DNA of 64,000 nt from VBAS01 sp963773465 (GTDB taxonomy: Bacteria > Bacteroidota > Bacteroidia > Chitinophagales > Chitinophagaceae). Positions 8,676-18,269 of this stretch are shown here, piece after piece. Below the pieces are notes generated by a model. It made no database searches, was not told the DNA's origin, and saw nothing but the letters and a program-made list of their open reading frames with translations. Numbering within the stretch: the first letter of the stretch is position 1; each line of letters begins with the position of its first letter. Both the position numbers and the translations under genes were made by a program. The stretch lies in assembly GCA_963773465.1 (NCBI GenBank), contig CAVZBF010000004.1, forward strand, positions 496,001 to 560,000, given 5' to 3'.

Positions 8676-10194
8676 CTACGCTAATATCTCCTGGATCACT
8701 TTTCCACTTACATCCGTCAACCTGAATGGCCGTCCCTGGAAATGATAAGTGAATTTTTCATGATCAAACCCAATTGGTTTAGTATCGTTGCCTGTATATC
8801 GAATGCTTCTACTTTACCACTGATAGCACTATAACCAATTTCATCTGTTTCGCCATAAGTAGAATCCTTTTTTAATGCCGCCACCTGCCATCCAGATTGT
8901 AAATGCTTCGGTATGATGATCTCTTCCTTTGAATGGATTCTGTTTTTCCTTCACGGTTTTCCTGCATTGGTGTTCGGCCAAATTCACCACCCCATACCAC
9001 CAATGTTTCTTCCAGCAAACCTCTTTGTTTTAGATCAAGAATCAAAGCGGTGATACGCTTTATCAACCTTCCTGCATTTATTTATCAATACCAATATCAA
9101 ATGCATTGCTTGCGGATCGGTACCATGACTATCCCATCCCCAATCAAACAACTGAACAAAGCGAACTCCTTTTTCCACCAGTTTTCTTGCAAGCAATACA
9201 TTGTTTGCAAAACATGCTTTGCCTGGTTTTGTTCCATACATATCATGAATATATTGCGGCTCATCATTGATGTTCATTACTTCAGGTGCGGAGATCTGCA
9301 TTTTATAAGCCATTTCATATTGAGAGATGCGTGATAATATTTCAGGATCTTTATATTCTTCATACTGCTGCTGATTGACTCTTATTAATCGCATCAATAG
9401 AAGCTTTGCGCAGATCGCGGTCCATGCCATGCGGATCATTAATAAATAAAACAGGATCGCCTTCACTTCTGCATTGCACACCCTGGTAAACGCTCGGCAA
9501 AAATCCACTGCCCCATACACTTTTACCTGCATCAGGAAAATTGCCACCCGATGTCAATACAACAAATCCGGGAGATTTTGATTCTCTGTTCCCAAACCAT
9601 AAGTTACCCATGCTCCCATGCTTGGTCTGCCCAATCTTGGAGAACCTGTATGCATCAACAATTGTGCAGGTGCATGATTGAATTGATCAGTGGTTACTGC
9701 TTTTAAAAATCTTACTTCATCAGCAATAGTTGAAAAATGCGGCAGATACTCACTTATCCATGCCCCGCTTTGTCCATGTTGTGCAAATTTTGCCTGCGGG
9801 CCCAGCATCTTTGGCACACCGCGAATAAATGCAAATCGTTTTCCTTCCAGCAAAGATTGCGGGCAATCCTGTCCATCCATTTTCATCAGCTCAGGTTTGT
9901 AATCAAACAACTCCAATTGTGATGGCGCCCCGGCCATGTGTAGATAAATAACGACTTTTGCTTTTCCCGGGAACATCGGCGGCCTGCGGTGCCAGCGGAT
10001 GTGCAGGATCAAATACAATACTTGATCCTTGTTTTGAAGAACCTCTGCCGCAACTTCCCAATAAGGAACCCAATGCCAATGCGCCCAAGACCCATTGCAC
10101 TTTCTTTTAAAAAATGCCGGCGGGTATGATGATGAAGCACTGCTTGTTTAGCTTCTTCAAATATTTTTTTGTTATGTAATTCTTGTTGTGTCAT
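8676..10194 (-). pseudogene. DUF1501 family Tat-exported protein, frame broken
   Basis: Reading on the minus strand from 10194, a twin-arginine leader (TRRHFLKESAMGLG) is followed across at least six frames by DUF1501 segments: VVIYLHMAGAPSQLELFDYK, GPQAKFAQHGQSGAWISEY, PAQLLMHTGSPRLGRPSMG, GVRFVQLFDWGWDSHGT, TLVVWGGEFGRTPMQE, and the family's closing HEKFTYHFQGRPFRLTDV up to the TAG at 8676-8678. DUF1501 proteins resemble sulfatases/alkaline phosphatases and are usually encoded next to PSCyt1/DUF1553 genes, as here (10390-13118). All expected segments are present, so loss of frame is probably due to sequence errors. The enzymatic activity of the family is not established. Confidence 0.75.
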
Positions 10195-10210
10195 CGGCTC
10201 CTCCCTCCTT

Positions 10211-10376
10211 CTCCCTCCCCGTTAGGGAGGGAGCGGTGCTTTATATTTTTAATAAACTATTTAACTACCACATCAACTTCGGTTCTTTAATCATCAAATT
10301 TCAATCACTCCACTTCACAATAACATTTCAAATAAGCCGGGCATTGTGTGCTGATGGCCTTCCCCTTCGGGGAAGG
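10211..10376. repeat. Two GC-rich palindromic extragenic repeats
   Basis: The spacer between DUF1501 and the DUF1553 gene contains a hairpin at 10211-10233 (CTCCCTCCC, loop, GGGAGGGAG) and another at 10358-10376 (CCTTCCCC, TTC, GGGGAAGG) followed by GTCGGGATGGGGC. The second resembles the block inside ileS at 63481-63522, in opposite orientation. They stand out from the AT-rich surroundings and look like REP-type elements. Confidence 0.6.
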
Positions 10377-10389
10377 TCGGGATGGGGCT

Positions 10390-13118
10390 TCACAGTTTCG
10401 TCACCACCTCATCCAAATTCAAAATTGCATTACACACTACTACCAATGCTGCTGTTCCGGGATTATTATGTTCATTATTCACGCCTATCATTTCACAGGT
10501 CTTATTTTCGTCCTTACTGAATTTATCCAAAGCATTTTTATATAAGCTCATTAAGACCGACAAATCATTTTCAGCAATTGCATGACCTGTTGCTAATTGA
10601 TATCCTTTTTTAATTTGTCCGCTCACGTCTGCACCCGTTTCTTTTTGCACCCGGTACGCAAAATTTCTTGCCATTTCAATATAGGCAGAATCATTTAAAG
10701 TAACGAGTGCCTGCAAAGGAGTATTGGTCCTTATTCTTCTTGCTACACAAACATCTCTTTGTGTTCCGTCAAACGTCATCATAGAAGGATAGCCGGCGGT
10801 CCTTTTCCAATAGACATAAATACCCCGCCGATACTGATCTTCACCCTTACTTTGTCTCCACTGCTCAGGACTATAAGGCGAGTTCCACACTCCTTCCGGT
10901 TGAAATGGCATTACACCGGGACCATACATTTTTTTACTCAATAATCCGCTTACAAACAAGGCCTGGTCTCTCACTTGCTCCGCAGATAATCTTACCCTTG
11001 GACCTCTTGCATAAAATCTGTTGTAGGGGTCTTTTTGTATCAAATCATCATTTACATTTGATCTCTGCCTGTACGTCGCAGACATTACAATCGTTCTGAT
11101 CATTTTTTTCATGTCCCAGTTATACTCGTGCATAAATTGCCAGGCCATCCAGTCGAGTAACTCTTTATGTGTTGGTGATATTCCCTGTGTACCAAAATCC
11201 TCAAGAGTTTCTACAATACCAGTTCCAAAAATTTGTTCCCATAACCTGTTTACCATTGTTCTTGCGGTAAGCGGATGTTTTTTATCAGTTAACCACAATG
11301 CCATATCCATCCTGTTTTTAGGTCCGTCCTTTTTAATCGGTGCAAATAATTTTGGCACATCTGCTTCTACCTTATCACCTTTTACCAGCCAATTACCTCT
11401 TTCAAAAACATTTGTTTCTCTTGTAAGGTCAGCTGAGTTTTCAAACATTACCGGTGTAGTCTTTACTGGTTTGTTTAGCAAACGCATATAACTGCTGTAT
11501 GTGCTATCATATCCTTCTTTGCCTTTACCCGGAAATGGTTGGCCAAAATAAAACCAATCAAGAAGCAAGGAAGTAAAATCAATCTTTTCCAGTTTTTTAC
11601 TGGAATAAGAAAAATACAGATCATGTTTACCCGGAACAGGATGAACATTCACTCCAAAGATCCTGGGCTGTCCTTTGGTTTCAGGCACATTTATAGTTTC
11701 CCATATTGGACCATTTAAGCTGTCAAGATGAATTGTCCAAACACCATCATTGGGATAGCCGCGGTAACGGAATAAAAAATAATTCTTATCAGAGAGATCC
11801 ATTTGCTGCATCCTGAATGATGAAAGTTTTCTTAATACCAGCCATTTGGTATCTCTTAATTCACAGTTATCATACGTATCCGTTCTTTCAAAAGAAGTGG
11901 TAACAGGCTCCCATGTTTTCAGCAACGCATAATATTTTTTTGCTTCATCGTTACTTGCATTTTGCTTTAACCATTCTTTGATCCTTAACGCTTCAGTGCT
12001 ATCTTCTTTCTCATAGTGGCGCAGCAATGGATAATCTTCTTCTGAATCCACATCACGGCTATTATTAAAAAATGCCATGAACTTATAATATTCATCATGA
12101 CGAATAGGATCATAAGGATGGCTATGGCATTGCACACAACCAAATGTGGTACTCATTAATCCTGTCCATGTTGTATTCACTCTATCTATTACTGCGGCGG
12201 TTCTGAATTCTTCATTATCTGTTCCGCCTTCATCGTTTGTCATTGTATTGCGGTGAAAACCCGTGGCTATATATTGCGCATCCGTAGGATCAGGCACAAG
12301 ATCACCGGCCAATTGCTCAATCAAAAATTTATCATAAGGCTTATTATCATTGAATGCATGGATCAGCCAATCCCGGTATTGCCAGATATTTCTTCCCGGG
12401 TCTTTTTCAAATCCTTTGGTATCTGCATAGCGGGAAATATCAAGCCACATCGAAGTCCATTTCTCACCGTAACGGGGAGATGCCAGCAGATCATCCACAA
12501 GATTTTCATAAGCCTTATCGCTATTATCATTCAAAAATTTATTGGCGATCTTTCCTCAGCAGGCATACCGATGATATCAAGGCCAGCTCTTCTTAATAAC
12601 GTTTGTTTGTCTGCTTCAGGTGATGGTTTTAATTTTTCTTCATCAAGCTTTTGATAAATGAATTGATCGATCTCATTTCTTATCCATTTATTTTTTACAT
12701 CCGGCAAGGTTGGCTTTTGTACAGGAACATATGCCCAGTGTTCACCCCACTCGGCTCCCTGCCTGATCCATTTTTTTAAAATTGATATTTCGTTTGTTGT
12801 AAGCGGTTCATGTTTGTAAGGCATTCTTTCCTCTTCATCTTTTTCTGTTATCCTCCGTATCATTTCACTTTCACCAGGCTTACCTGGTACGATGGGATAC
12901 TTGCCCGATTTAGCAGGCTTCAATGCATCTTCTCTGAACAATAAGCTGAAATTTGATTTTGCTTTTACACCACCATGGCATGCAATACATTTTTTATTGA
13001 AGATGGGTTTTACATCAGTAATATAATCGATCTTTTCAGCGCGGCTTGAAAAAAACCAGATCAATCCGCCCATTATTATCAAAACCAGCACAACAAGGAT
13101 TTTTTTTCCGGGAAGCAT
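10390..13118 (-). CDS. PSCyt1-DUF1549-DUF1553 (PSD1) cytochrome protein, one frameshift
   Basis: Two adjacent frames (12531-13118 and 10390-12534) join to about 909 residues with one missing base near 12545. The order is: N-terminal membrane anchor, PSCyt1 domain with CIACH haem site near residue 43 and a RMPY motif, DUF1549 domain (ASPRYGEKWTSMWLDISRYA) with a second CVQCH site followed by HPYDPIRHDEYY, then the C-terminal DUF1553 domain (MVNRLWEQIFGTGIVETLED; RRGIYVYWKR). This is the standard planctomycete PSD1 architecture, also found in marine and freshwater Bacteroidota. It forms a module with DUF1501 just downstream. Role in polymer degradation is proposed in the literature for the group but unproven. 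Confidence 0.8.
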
Positions 13119-13199
13119 CGTTTAAACAGGATTTGTGATGCTTTAAAGTTAAGAAGTTTTGCCAAGCTGATAGGTAGAAAAATCTCAGGATAATAAGTT

Positions 13200-13865
13200 T
13201 CAGATCCATTTATTTTTATGAGCAAGATTAATGATCTGCGCACGGGAGTTAACATGCAGCTTTTCGTAAATATTTGCAGTGTGTTTACGAACGGTAAGCG
13301 GACTGATGAATAATTTTTCTCCAATGGCCTTATAATTCTTGCCGGTCACCATTTCTTTTAATATTTCCATTTCGCGGTCGGTTAAAATAGATTCAGTTTC
13401 TATTTTTTCTGATGCAACAGGTGCCGGTGCCTGTTTTAATAGCTCCATTGTTTTTCGTGCAATAGCAGGGCTCATTGGTATGCCATTATATTCAACCACA
13501 TTAGTAATAGCGTCAATAATGTTCACAGCTGAATCATCTTTTAAAAGATAACCGCCTGCGCCGGCTTTAATGGCTTCGAATATTTTTTCATTTTCTTCGA
13601 ATACTGTCAGTACAATAAATTTTATATCGGGATAAGCCGCCGAAGCGAGTGAGATAGCCTGTATTCCCTCCATAACCGGCATTTCAAGATCCATTAACAC
13701 CACTTGCGGACGGCGGTCAACGGGAAGGTGCTTTAATTGTTCAAGGAAATCATATCCATTCTTTGCTTCAAGCACTAATTCCATTTCAGGATATGGTAAA
13801 ATTTTTTCTTTTACTGTTGTGCGGTTGATTTGTTTGTCATCTGCTATGGCAATTCTAATGGACAT
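13200..13865 (-). CDS. LuxR/NarL-family response regulator
   Basis: A 221-residue two-domain regulator. The receiver domain (1-125) has acidic residues D9-D10, the phospho-acceptor Asp59 in VVLMDLEMPVMEG, the switch Thr in FIVLTVFEEN, and the Lys of LLKDDS. The C-terminal HTH (about 160-221) has the LuxR signature TDREMEILKEMVTGKNYKAI and the recognition-helix pattern SPLTVRKHTANIYEKL. It is downstream of the sensor kinase, separated by 73 nt, and is presumably its partner. Proteins of this class bind short inverted repeats with a 2-bp centre, which fits the geometry of the dyad repeated at 17-24 kb; that link is inference. Confidence 0.92.
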   Translation of the reverse strand: MSIRIAIADDKQINRTTVKEKILPYPEMELVLEAKNGYDFLEQLKHLPVDRRPQVVLMDLEMPVMEGIQAISLASAAYPDIKFIVLTVFEENEKIFEAIKAGAGGYLLKDDSAVNIIDAITNVVEYNGIPMSPAIARKTMELLKQAPAPVASEKIETESILTDREMEILKEMVTGKNYKAIGEKLFISPLTVRKHTANIYEKLHVNSRAQIINLAHKNKWI

Positions 13866-13938
13866 ACGGTAAAATTCAGATTATAACCATTAAATTCCAA
13901 TACTACACAACGACTATTTTTCAAGTCAACCAGTAAAA

Positions 13939-16900
13939 CTATTGTTCAGTCAGGGTTATTCCCGTTCCTTTCCCGGATTCAGATTCAATTATAAAATCAA
14001 ATCCCGCTTCAGAAGCCCGGTATTCCATATTATTTATTCCATTACCAAATCCCTTTTCTGCCGGGTCAAACCCGGCGCCATCATCCTTTAATAAGATGCT
14101 GATCTTTGCATTGCACCTGATATCGAAATCAATTTTTTTTGCTTTGGCATATTTTAATATGTTCTGCAAAGCTTCCTGAAGAATACGATAAAGGTTCAAA
14201 GCAACAGCGGGTGAAAGAATTTTGTTATTTTCAATTTTTTCTTCAAACTGTATTTGTACTTCGGGATAATTATCGAGCATTTTGTTTGCATATTGTTTAA
14301 ACCCATCAGTAAAATCCGTAATAGAAATTTCTTTGCTATTAAGCACCCAAATAGTTTCCCGCAGAGATGATAATATTTGTTTGGCATTTTCTTTCAGTTT
14401 TCCTGCTTCTGAAAAACTTCCGTTTCCTGTTGCCTGTAATCTATCAGCGTTTGCAATCAGGGCTGAAGTATAAGCGCCGATGTTATCATGCAGGTCACGA
14501 CTGATCCTTTCCCTTTCCTTTTGTAATTGCTGCTGAAATCTTATTTCCTGTATTTTTTTTCTCAGCTTTCGCTGATTATATAAAATAATACCGGTAGTTA
14601 ATGCGCTAATTGCGAGAACACCGATACTGATCCGAAACCACCAGGTTTGCCACCAGGCCGGTTGGATAATTATTTTTATTTCTTTCTGTGGTTTTACATT
14701 TTCACTGAACCCGCTTCCTGCATACATGAGAAATTTATACTCGCCGGGGTTCAACACATATCTTGCCGTTCTGTTGTTTGCTCCATTGATCCATTGTTCA
14801 TCAACTTCCTCCATTTTATATTGGTAATTGTATTGTTCAGCGTTTTCCGGGCCCAATGCATTGAATGAAATGGCAAGCGCATTTTGGTTATAAGGTAACT
14901 TAACTGTTTGCAGGTTCCAGAACGACGTATCTGCATGCCAATCTTTTTCTTTCACCTTTATTTCCGTTACGAAAACATTGAGCCGATGGTCATTTACTTT
15001 TATTTTACCAGGATAAAAACTGCTGATGCCATTTACCCCGCCAAAAAAAAGTTCTCCATCTGTTGTCTTAAAAACAGAATTAGTATTGAATTCATTTTCC
15101 TGGAGACCATCAGTTTTGTCCATAGTGAAAAAAGTTCCATCGTCATTCAGTTTGCTTATTCCTTTGTTATGGCTGAACCAGATTTTTCCATTATCCCCTG
15201 TTGTTATCGCATAAATGCCATCATCCGGCAAGCCGTTCCGGGTTGTATATTGGAGAATAAGCTTACCATTTACATTCATTTTATATAAACCTTTTTCCGT
15301 GGCCATCCATACATATCCCTCTTTATCCTCTATTATGCATTTAATCAATACATCATCGTACAGTTGGAAAACAGAAGCGGTTTCAGCCGGCTTATAAAGG
15401 CAATATCTTCCTTTGCCTCCTAACCAAATATTTCCATTGCTGTGTTTAAAAAGATAGAATGATTCAAAAGCAGGTAAAGAGTACAATGCAGTAGTGAGGA
15501 AGGATTTTCGGGACCTGCTGCATTGATAAATCTTCTCACGGTATTTAAACAAAAAACTGCTGTCGCTGGTACTAAAGAGGTTGAAATAATAGCCAAAGCC
15601 CGTAGGTGAAAAAGAGAAAAAGTCTTTTTTTAGTTTCTTTATTCTAAATGTGATGCGGTTAAAGACATACGCCGTTCCCAGGTTATTCATAAATAACAAG
15701 TACTCTTCGTTGTTCATTTTTTCTATGGCTGTTACAGTTGGCTGATGAATATCTTTTTCAAAATAAAAGATGGACTTCAGAAATCTTCCGTTGGTGTCGA
15801 ACACCTGTAAACCTGTGTTCAGCATACCGGATAAAACAAGATTATTTTTCTTATCCGTATAAATGCACTTTACAAAATTCTTTTCTCTTTCCTGCGTTCC
15901 GAAGTACCTGATATGCGGTACATCATATTGGATCTTTCTGATTCCCTGGATATATGATCCTGCCCAAATATTATTATAATTATCCTTAATCAGTTTGCTG
16001 TAAAGATTCGCTGTAAAAAAGGGCTGATCCTGGCGATCAGTCAATTTACGTGTAAACATATTTTGTTGCGCATCAAACTCCCACAAATTGTTATTCACTC
16101 CCACCAGGAAAATTGCCGATGACATTTGAAGTGAAGTTGTAAGAGAAAAATCGGCGATCTCGGCCTTTCCCGGGAAGGGGCAAAATGAAACCGGCTGCCA
16201 TGTGCGAATGTCTATTTTTTGCATTCCTGTATGTGTGGTAACCAATAAAGTGCTGCCGGGTAGCAAATGAAAGTCATTTAAACTGTGTTCTTTTACTTCA
16301 TAACCAATATTTACGGTTTTTTGTTTACTATCCAATACGAGAATATACATGCTATTGATCATAATAAAGACCCTATCCTGGTCTGCTGGTAATGCATGAG
16401 AAATTAATTGTTTGTTTACATATTCGGCAGGCACAAGAATAGTAGTTAAAATTTTCCCTGATGCCATGTCCAGCTGCAGGATATTGTTATTTTCCATAAG
16501 CCAGACCGTGTTATTTTCTTCTTTCAAGGGAATAATTGCTAATTGATCAGGTATCTTATCTTTTAAACGCTGAAAAGGAAAATTGCGGAACCTGTTATTG
16601 GCCGGATTGTAAAAAGCAATGCCCTTTTCTGTTGCAATAAGCATTTCGCCATTCCGAAGAGGTAAAAGGTTTACGCCTTTATCATAATGCACACCATGTT
16701 CATCATTACGAAGTGGAATTGTATGAAAAGTTTTTCCGTCAAAACGTTGTAATCCTAATACTGTGCTAACCCACAAAAATCCATTGGAGTCAAAATTCAT
16801 ATCTTTTACAAGATTGCTGGCCATCCCTTCTGTTATAGTGTATGGAGTAAAAGTTAATCGTTGATTGATCTGCCCATAGCAGTATGATAAACCGTAGCTA

Positions 16901-16974
16901 ACGAAGAAGCTTATAAAAAACATAAGCTCCCGTTTTCTTTTCCAAAATTGATAAAGAAGTGGATACATTGGCAA
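13939..16974 (-). CDS. Reg_prop/Y_Y_Y periplasmic sensor histidine kinase (HisKA_3 type)
   Basis: A 1011-residue membrane kinase. After a short N-terminal membrane/signal segment come two-component propeller repeats (e.g. GFLWVSTVLGLQRFDG, GYVWMATEKGLYKM, GKIWFSHNKGISKL), a Y_Y_Y domain (about 690-760), one membrane span near 770-795 (WWFRISIGVLAISALTTG), a HisKA_3 dimerisation domain with His829 in ISRDLHDNIGAY, and an ATPase domain with N-box QEALQNILKYA and GAGFDP. Unlike hybrid HTCS kinases of polysaccharide loci it has no receiver or AraC domain and must signal through a separate regulator, namely the LuxR-type gene 73 nt downstream. An inner ATG two codons in is also possible. It is divergent from the dyad-driven gene array. 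Confidence 0.93.
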   Translation of the reverse strand: MPMYPLLYQFWKRKRELMFFISFFVSYGLSYCYGQINQRLTFTPYTITEGMASNLVKDMNFDSNGFLWVSTVLGLQRFDGKTFHTIPLRNDEHGVHYDKGVNLLPLRNGEMLIATEKGIAFYNPANNRFRNFPFQRLKDKIPDQLAIIPLKEENNTVWLMENNNILQLDMASGKILTTILVPAEYVNKQLISHALPADQDRVFIMINSMYILVLDSKQKTVNIGYEVKEHSLNDFHLLPGSTLLVTTHTGMQKIDIRTWQPVSFCPFPGKAEIADFSLTTSLQMSSAIFLVGVNNNLWEFDAQQNMFTRKLTDRQDQPFFTANLYSKLIKDNYNNIWAGSYIQGIRKIQYDVPHIRYFGTQEREKNFVKCIYTDKKNNLVLSGMLNTGLQVFDTNGRFLKSIFYFEKDIHQPTVTAIEKMNNEEYLLFMNNLGTAYVFNRITFRIKKLKKDFFSFSPTGFGYYFNLFSTSDSSFLFKYREKIYQCSRSRKSFLTTALYSLPAFESFYLFKHSNGNIWLGGKGRYCLYKPAETASVFQLYDDVLIKCIIEDKEGYVWMATEKGLYKMNVNGKLILQYTTRNGLPDDGIYAITTGDNGKIWFSHNKGISKLNDDGTFFTMDKTDGLQENEFNTNSVFKTTDGELFFGGVNGISSFYPGKIKVNDHRLNVFVTEIKVKEKDWHADTSFWNLQTVKLPYNQNALAISFNALGPENAEQYNYQYKMEEVDEQWINGANNRTARYVLNPGEYKFLMYAGSGFSENVKPQKEIKIIIQPAWWQTWWFRISIGVLAISALTTGIILYNQRKLRKKIQEIRFQQQLQKERERISRDLHDNIGAYTSALIANADRLQATGNGSFSEAGKLKENAKQILSSLRETIWVLNSKEISITDFTDGFKQYANKMLDNYPEVQIQFEEKIENNKILSPAVALNLYRILQEALQNILKYAKAKKIDFDIRCNAKISILLKDDGAGFDPAEKGFGNGINNMEYRASEAGFDFIIESESGKGTGITLTEQ

Positions 16975-16977
16975 GGT

Positions 16978-17002
16978 GGACTAATTTGCTCCGGACTAAT
17001 TT
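16978..17002. repeat. Short direct repeat GGACTAATTT beside the kinase start
   Basis: GGACTAATTT occurs at 16978-16987 and again at 16993-17002 with a 15-nt period, followed by ACTAATTCCCGGAC. It lies just upstream of the kinase start on the divergent side. It may be a second regulator site for the kinase promoter; no family is assigned. Confidence 0.4.
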
Positions 17003-17038
17003 ACTAATTCCCGGACACGTATAGGTGATTGAATAAAA

Positions 17039-17087
17039 AATACTCTTCCGGGAGTATTGTCTTGCCAGCTTAGAGAAAATAGTTTCG
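17039..17087 (+). promoter_or_regulatory. Dyad promoter, copy 1
   Basis: Inverted repeat AATACTC-TTCCGG-GAGTATT at 17039-17058. Its last two T's plus the next G form a TTG (-33) at 17057-17059; after exactly 20 nt comes TAGTTTCG (-7) at 17080-17087. The ATG follows 28 nt after the start of the -7 box, implying a leader of roughly 15 nt. Six further copies with the same 20-nt spacing lie downstream. Confidence 0.85.
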
Positions 17088-17107
17088 TAAGATTAAAAGA
17101 ACTCACC

Positions 17108-18112
17108 ATGAAAAAGCTATCCATCTTTTTGATTTGCGTTTTAATTTATTGTTTGGCAACTTCCCAAACCGCAGGAGTAAAAGACATTTATATCGCCGGG
17201 TATGAAAGTAACGGTAAAAAAAATGTTGCCAAATACTGGAAAAATGGAATTGCCACCAACTTATCTGACGGCACTAATGATGCCTATGCACAATCTATAG
17301 TTATTTCCGGAGCCGATGTGTATGTAGCAGGTTATGAGAGTAACGGTAAAAAAAATGTAGCCAAATACTGGAAAAATGGCGTCGCAACCAATCTGTCTGA
17401 TGGCACTAATAATGCGATGGCATATTCTATAAGTGTTTCCGGAAACGATGTGTATGTGGCCGGTCAGGAGTATAAGGCTACAATAAATATAGCCAGGTTC
17501 TGGAAAAATGGAATTGCTACAAACCTTACTGACGGCACCGAATATGCCCAGGCAAAGTCAATAGTTGTTATTGGTAAGGACGTACATGTAGCCGGAATAG
17601 AGAAAAAATATGGCGTATGGGTGGCCAAGTATTGGAAAAACGGGAAAGCAACTGACCTGACTGATGGCACTAAAGATGCAGATGTAATATCAATGCTTAT
17701 TTCCGGAAAGGATGTGTATGTAGCCGGGTCTGAATCTAATGGTGAAAAGGATGTAGCTAAATATTGGAAAAACGGAGTTGCAACCACCCTGTCTGATGGC
17801 ACTGCAAGCACCTTTCCCCATTCTATATTTGTTAATGGAACTGATGTGTATGTAGTCGGGATAGAATACAACAGCAGTTATCATGTTGTAGCGAAATACT
17901 GGAAAAATGCGGTATTAACCAATCTGTCTGACGGTACTAAAGATGCTGAAGCAAATTCAATTCTTGTTTCCGGGAAGGATGTGTATATAGCCGGATACAA
18001 GTATACTGACAACCATAAGAAGGCCATTCTCTGGAAAAATGGTATGGAAACCACTATTGATACAGCTCCAAATTTGTCCTCAGTAGCGACTTCTCTTTAT
18101 ATAGCCAAATAG
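17108..18112 (+). CDS. Secreted seven-repeat protein, probable seven-bladed beta-propeller
   Basis: A 334-residue protein: a signal peptide (MKKLSIFLICVLIYCLATSQ) followed by seven tandem repeats of about 44 residues that fill the rest of the chain. Each repeat reads VYVAGxExNGKKNVAKYWKN, then a G(I/V)ATNLSDGT stretch and a closing SIxVSGxD. Seven WxNG-type blades suggest a closed beta-propeller. Codons upstream of 17108 are open, but they overlap the promoter, so the start is set at MKKLS, as in the neighbours. The protein is exported by Sec; no sorting domain or lipobox is seen. The function is not recognised. Confidence 0.85.
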   Translation: MKKLSIFLICVLIYCLATSQTAGVKDIYIAGYESNGKKNVAKYWKNGIATNLSDGTNDAYAQSIVISGADVYVAGYESNGKKNVAKYWKNGVATNLSDGTNNAMAYSISVSGNDVYVAGQEYKATINIARFWKNGIATNLTDGTEYAQAKSIVVIGKDVHVAGIEKKYGVWVAKYWKNGKATDLTDGTKDADVISMLISGKDVYVAGSESNGEKDVAKYWKNGVATTLSDGTASTFPHSIFVNGTDVYVVGIEYNSSYHVVAKYWKNAVLTNLSDGTKDAEANSILVSGKDVYIAGYKYTDNHKKAILWKNGMETTIDTAPNLSSVATSLYIAK

Positions 18113-18201
18113 AATAAATCTTACAATAGCAAACAAGTACAGGGTAGTTGATAAAACGAGCCAGTGCTTATTATACGATTCCTGAAGTGAAGCTTGGAAT
18201 A

Positions 18202-18250
18202 AATACTCTTTCGGGAGTATTGTCTTGCTTTTATTGAGAAGATAGTTTCG
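18202..18250 (+). promoter_or_regulatory. Dyad promoter, copy 2
   Basis: AATACTC-TTTCGG-GAGTATT at 18202-18221, TTG at 18220-18222, 20 nt, TAGTTTCG at 18243-18250; ATG 27 nt after the start of the -7 box. The discriminator and leader (TAGTTTCGTAAGA) are nearly identical to copy 1. Confidence 0.85.
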
Positions 18251-18269
18251 TAAGACAAAAAGAAACATC

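Noticed and set aside
14908..15288. Open frame opposite the sensor kinase
   Set aside because: No domain or promoter; it lies wholly inside a well-supported gene.
18202..18221. The dyads as intrinsic terminators of the preceding genes
   Set aside because: The stem is only 7 bp with no T-run, and the position is fixed relative to the next start codon, not to the previous stop.
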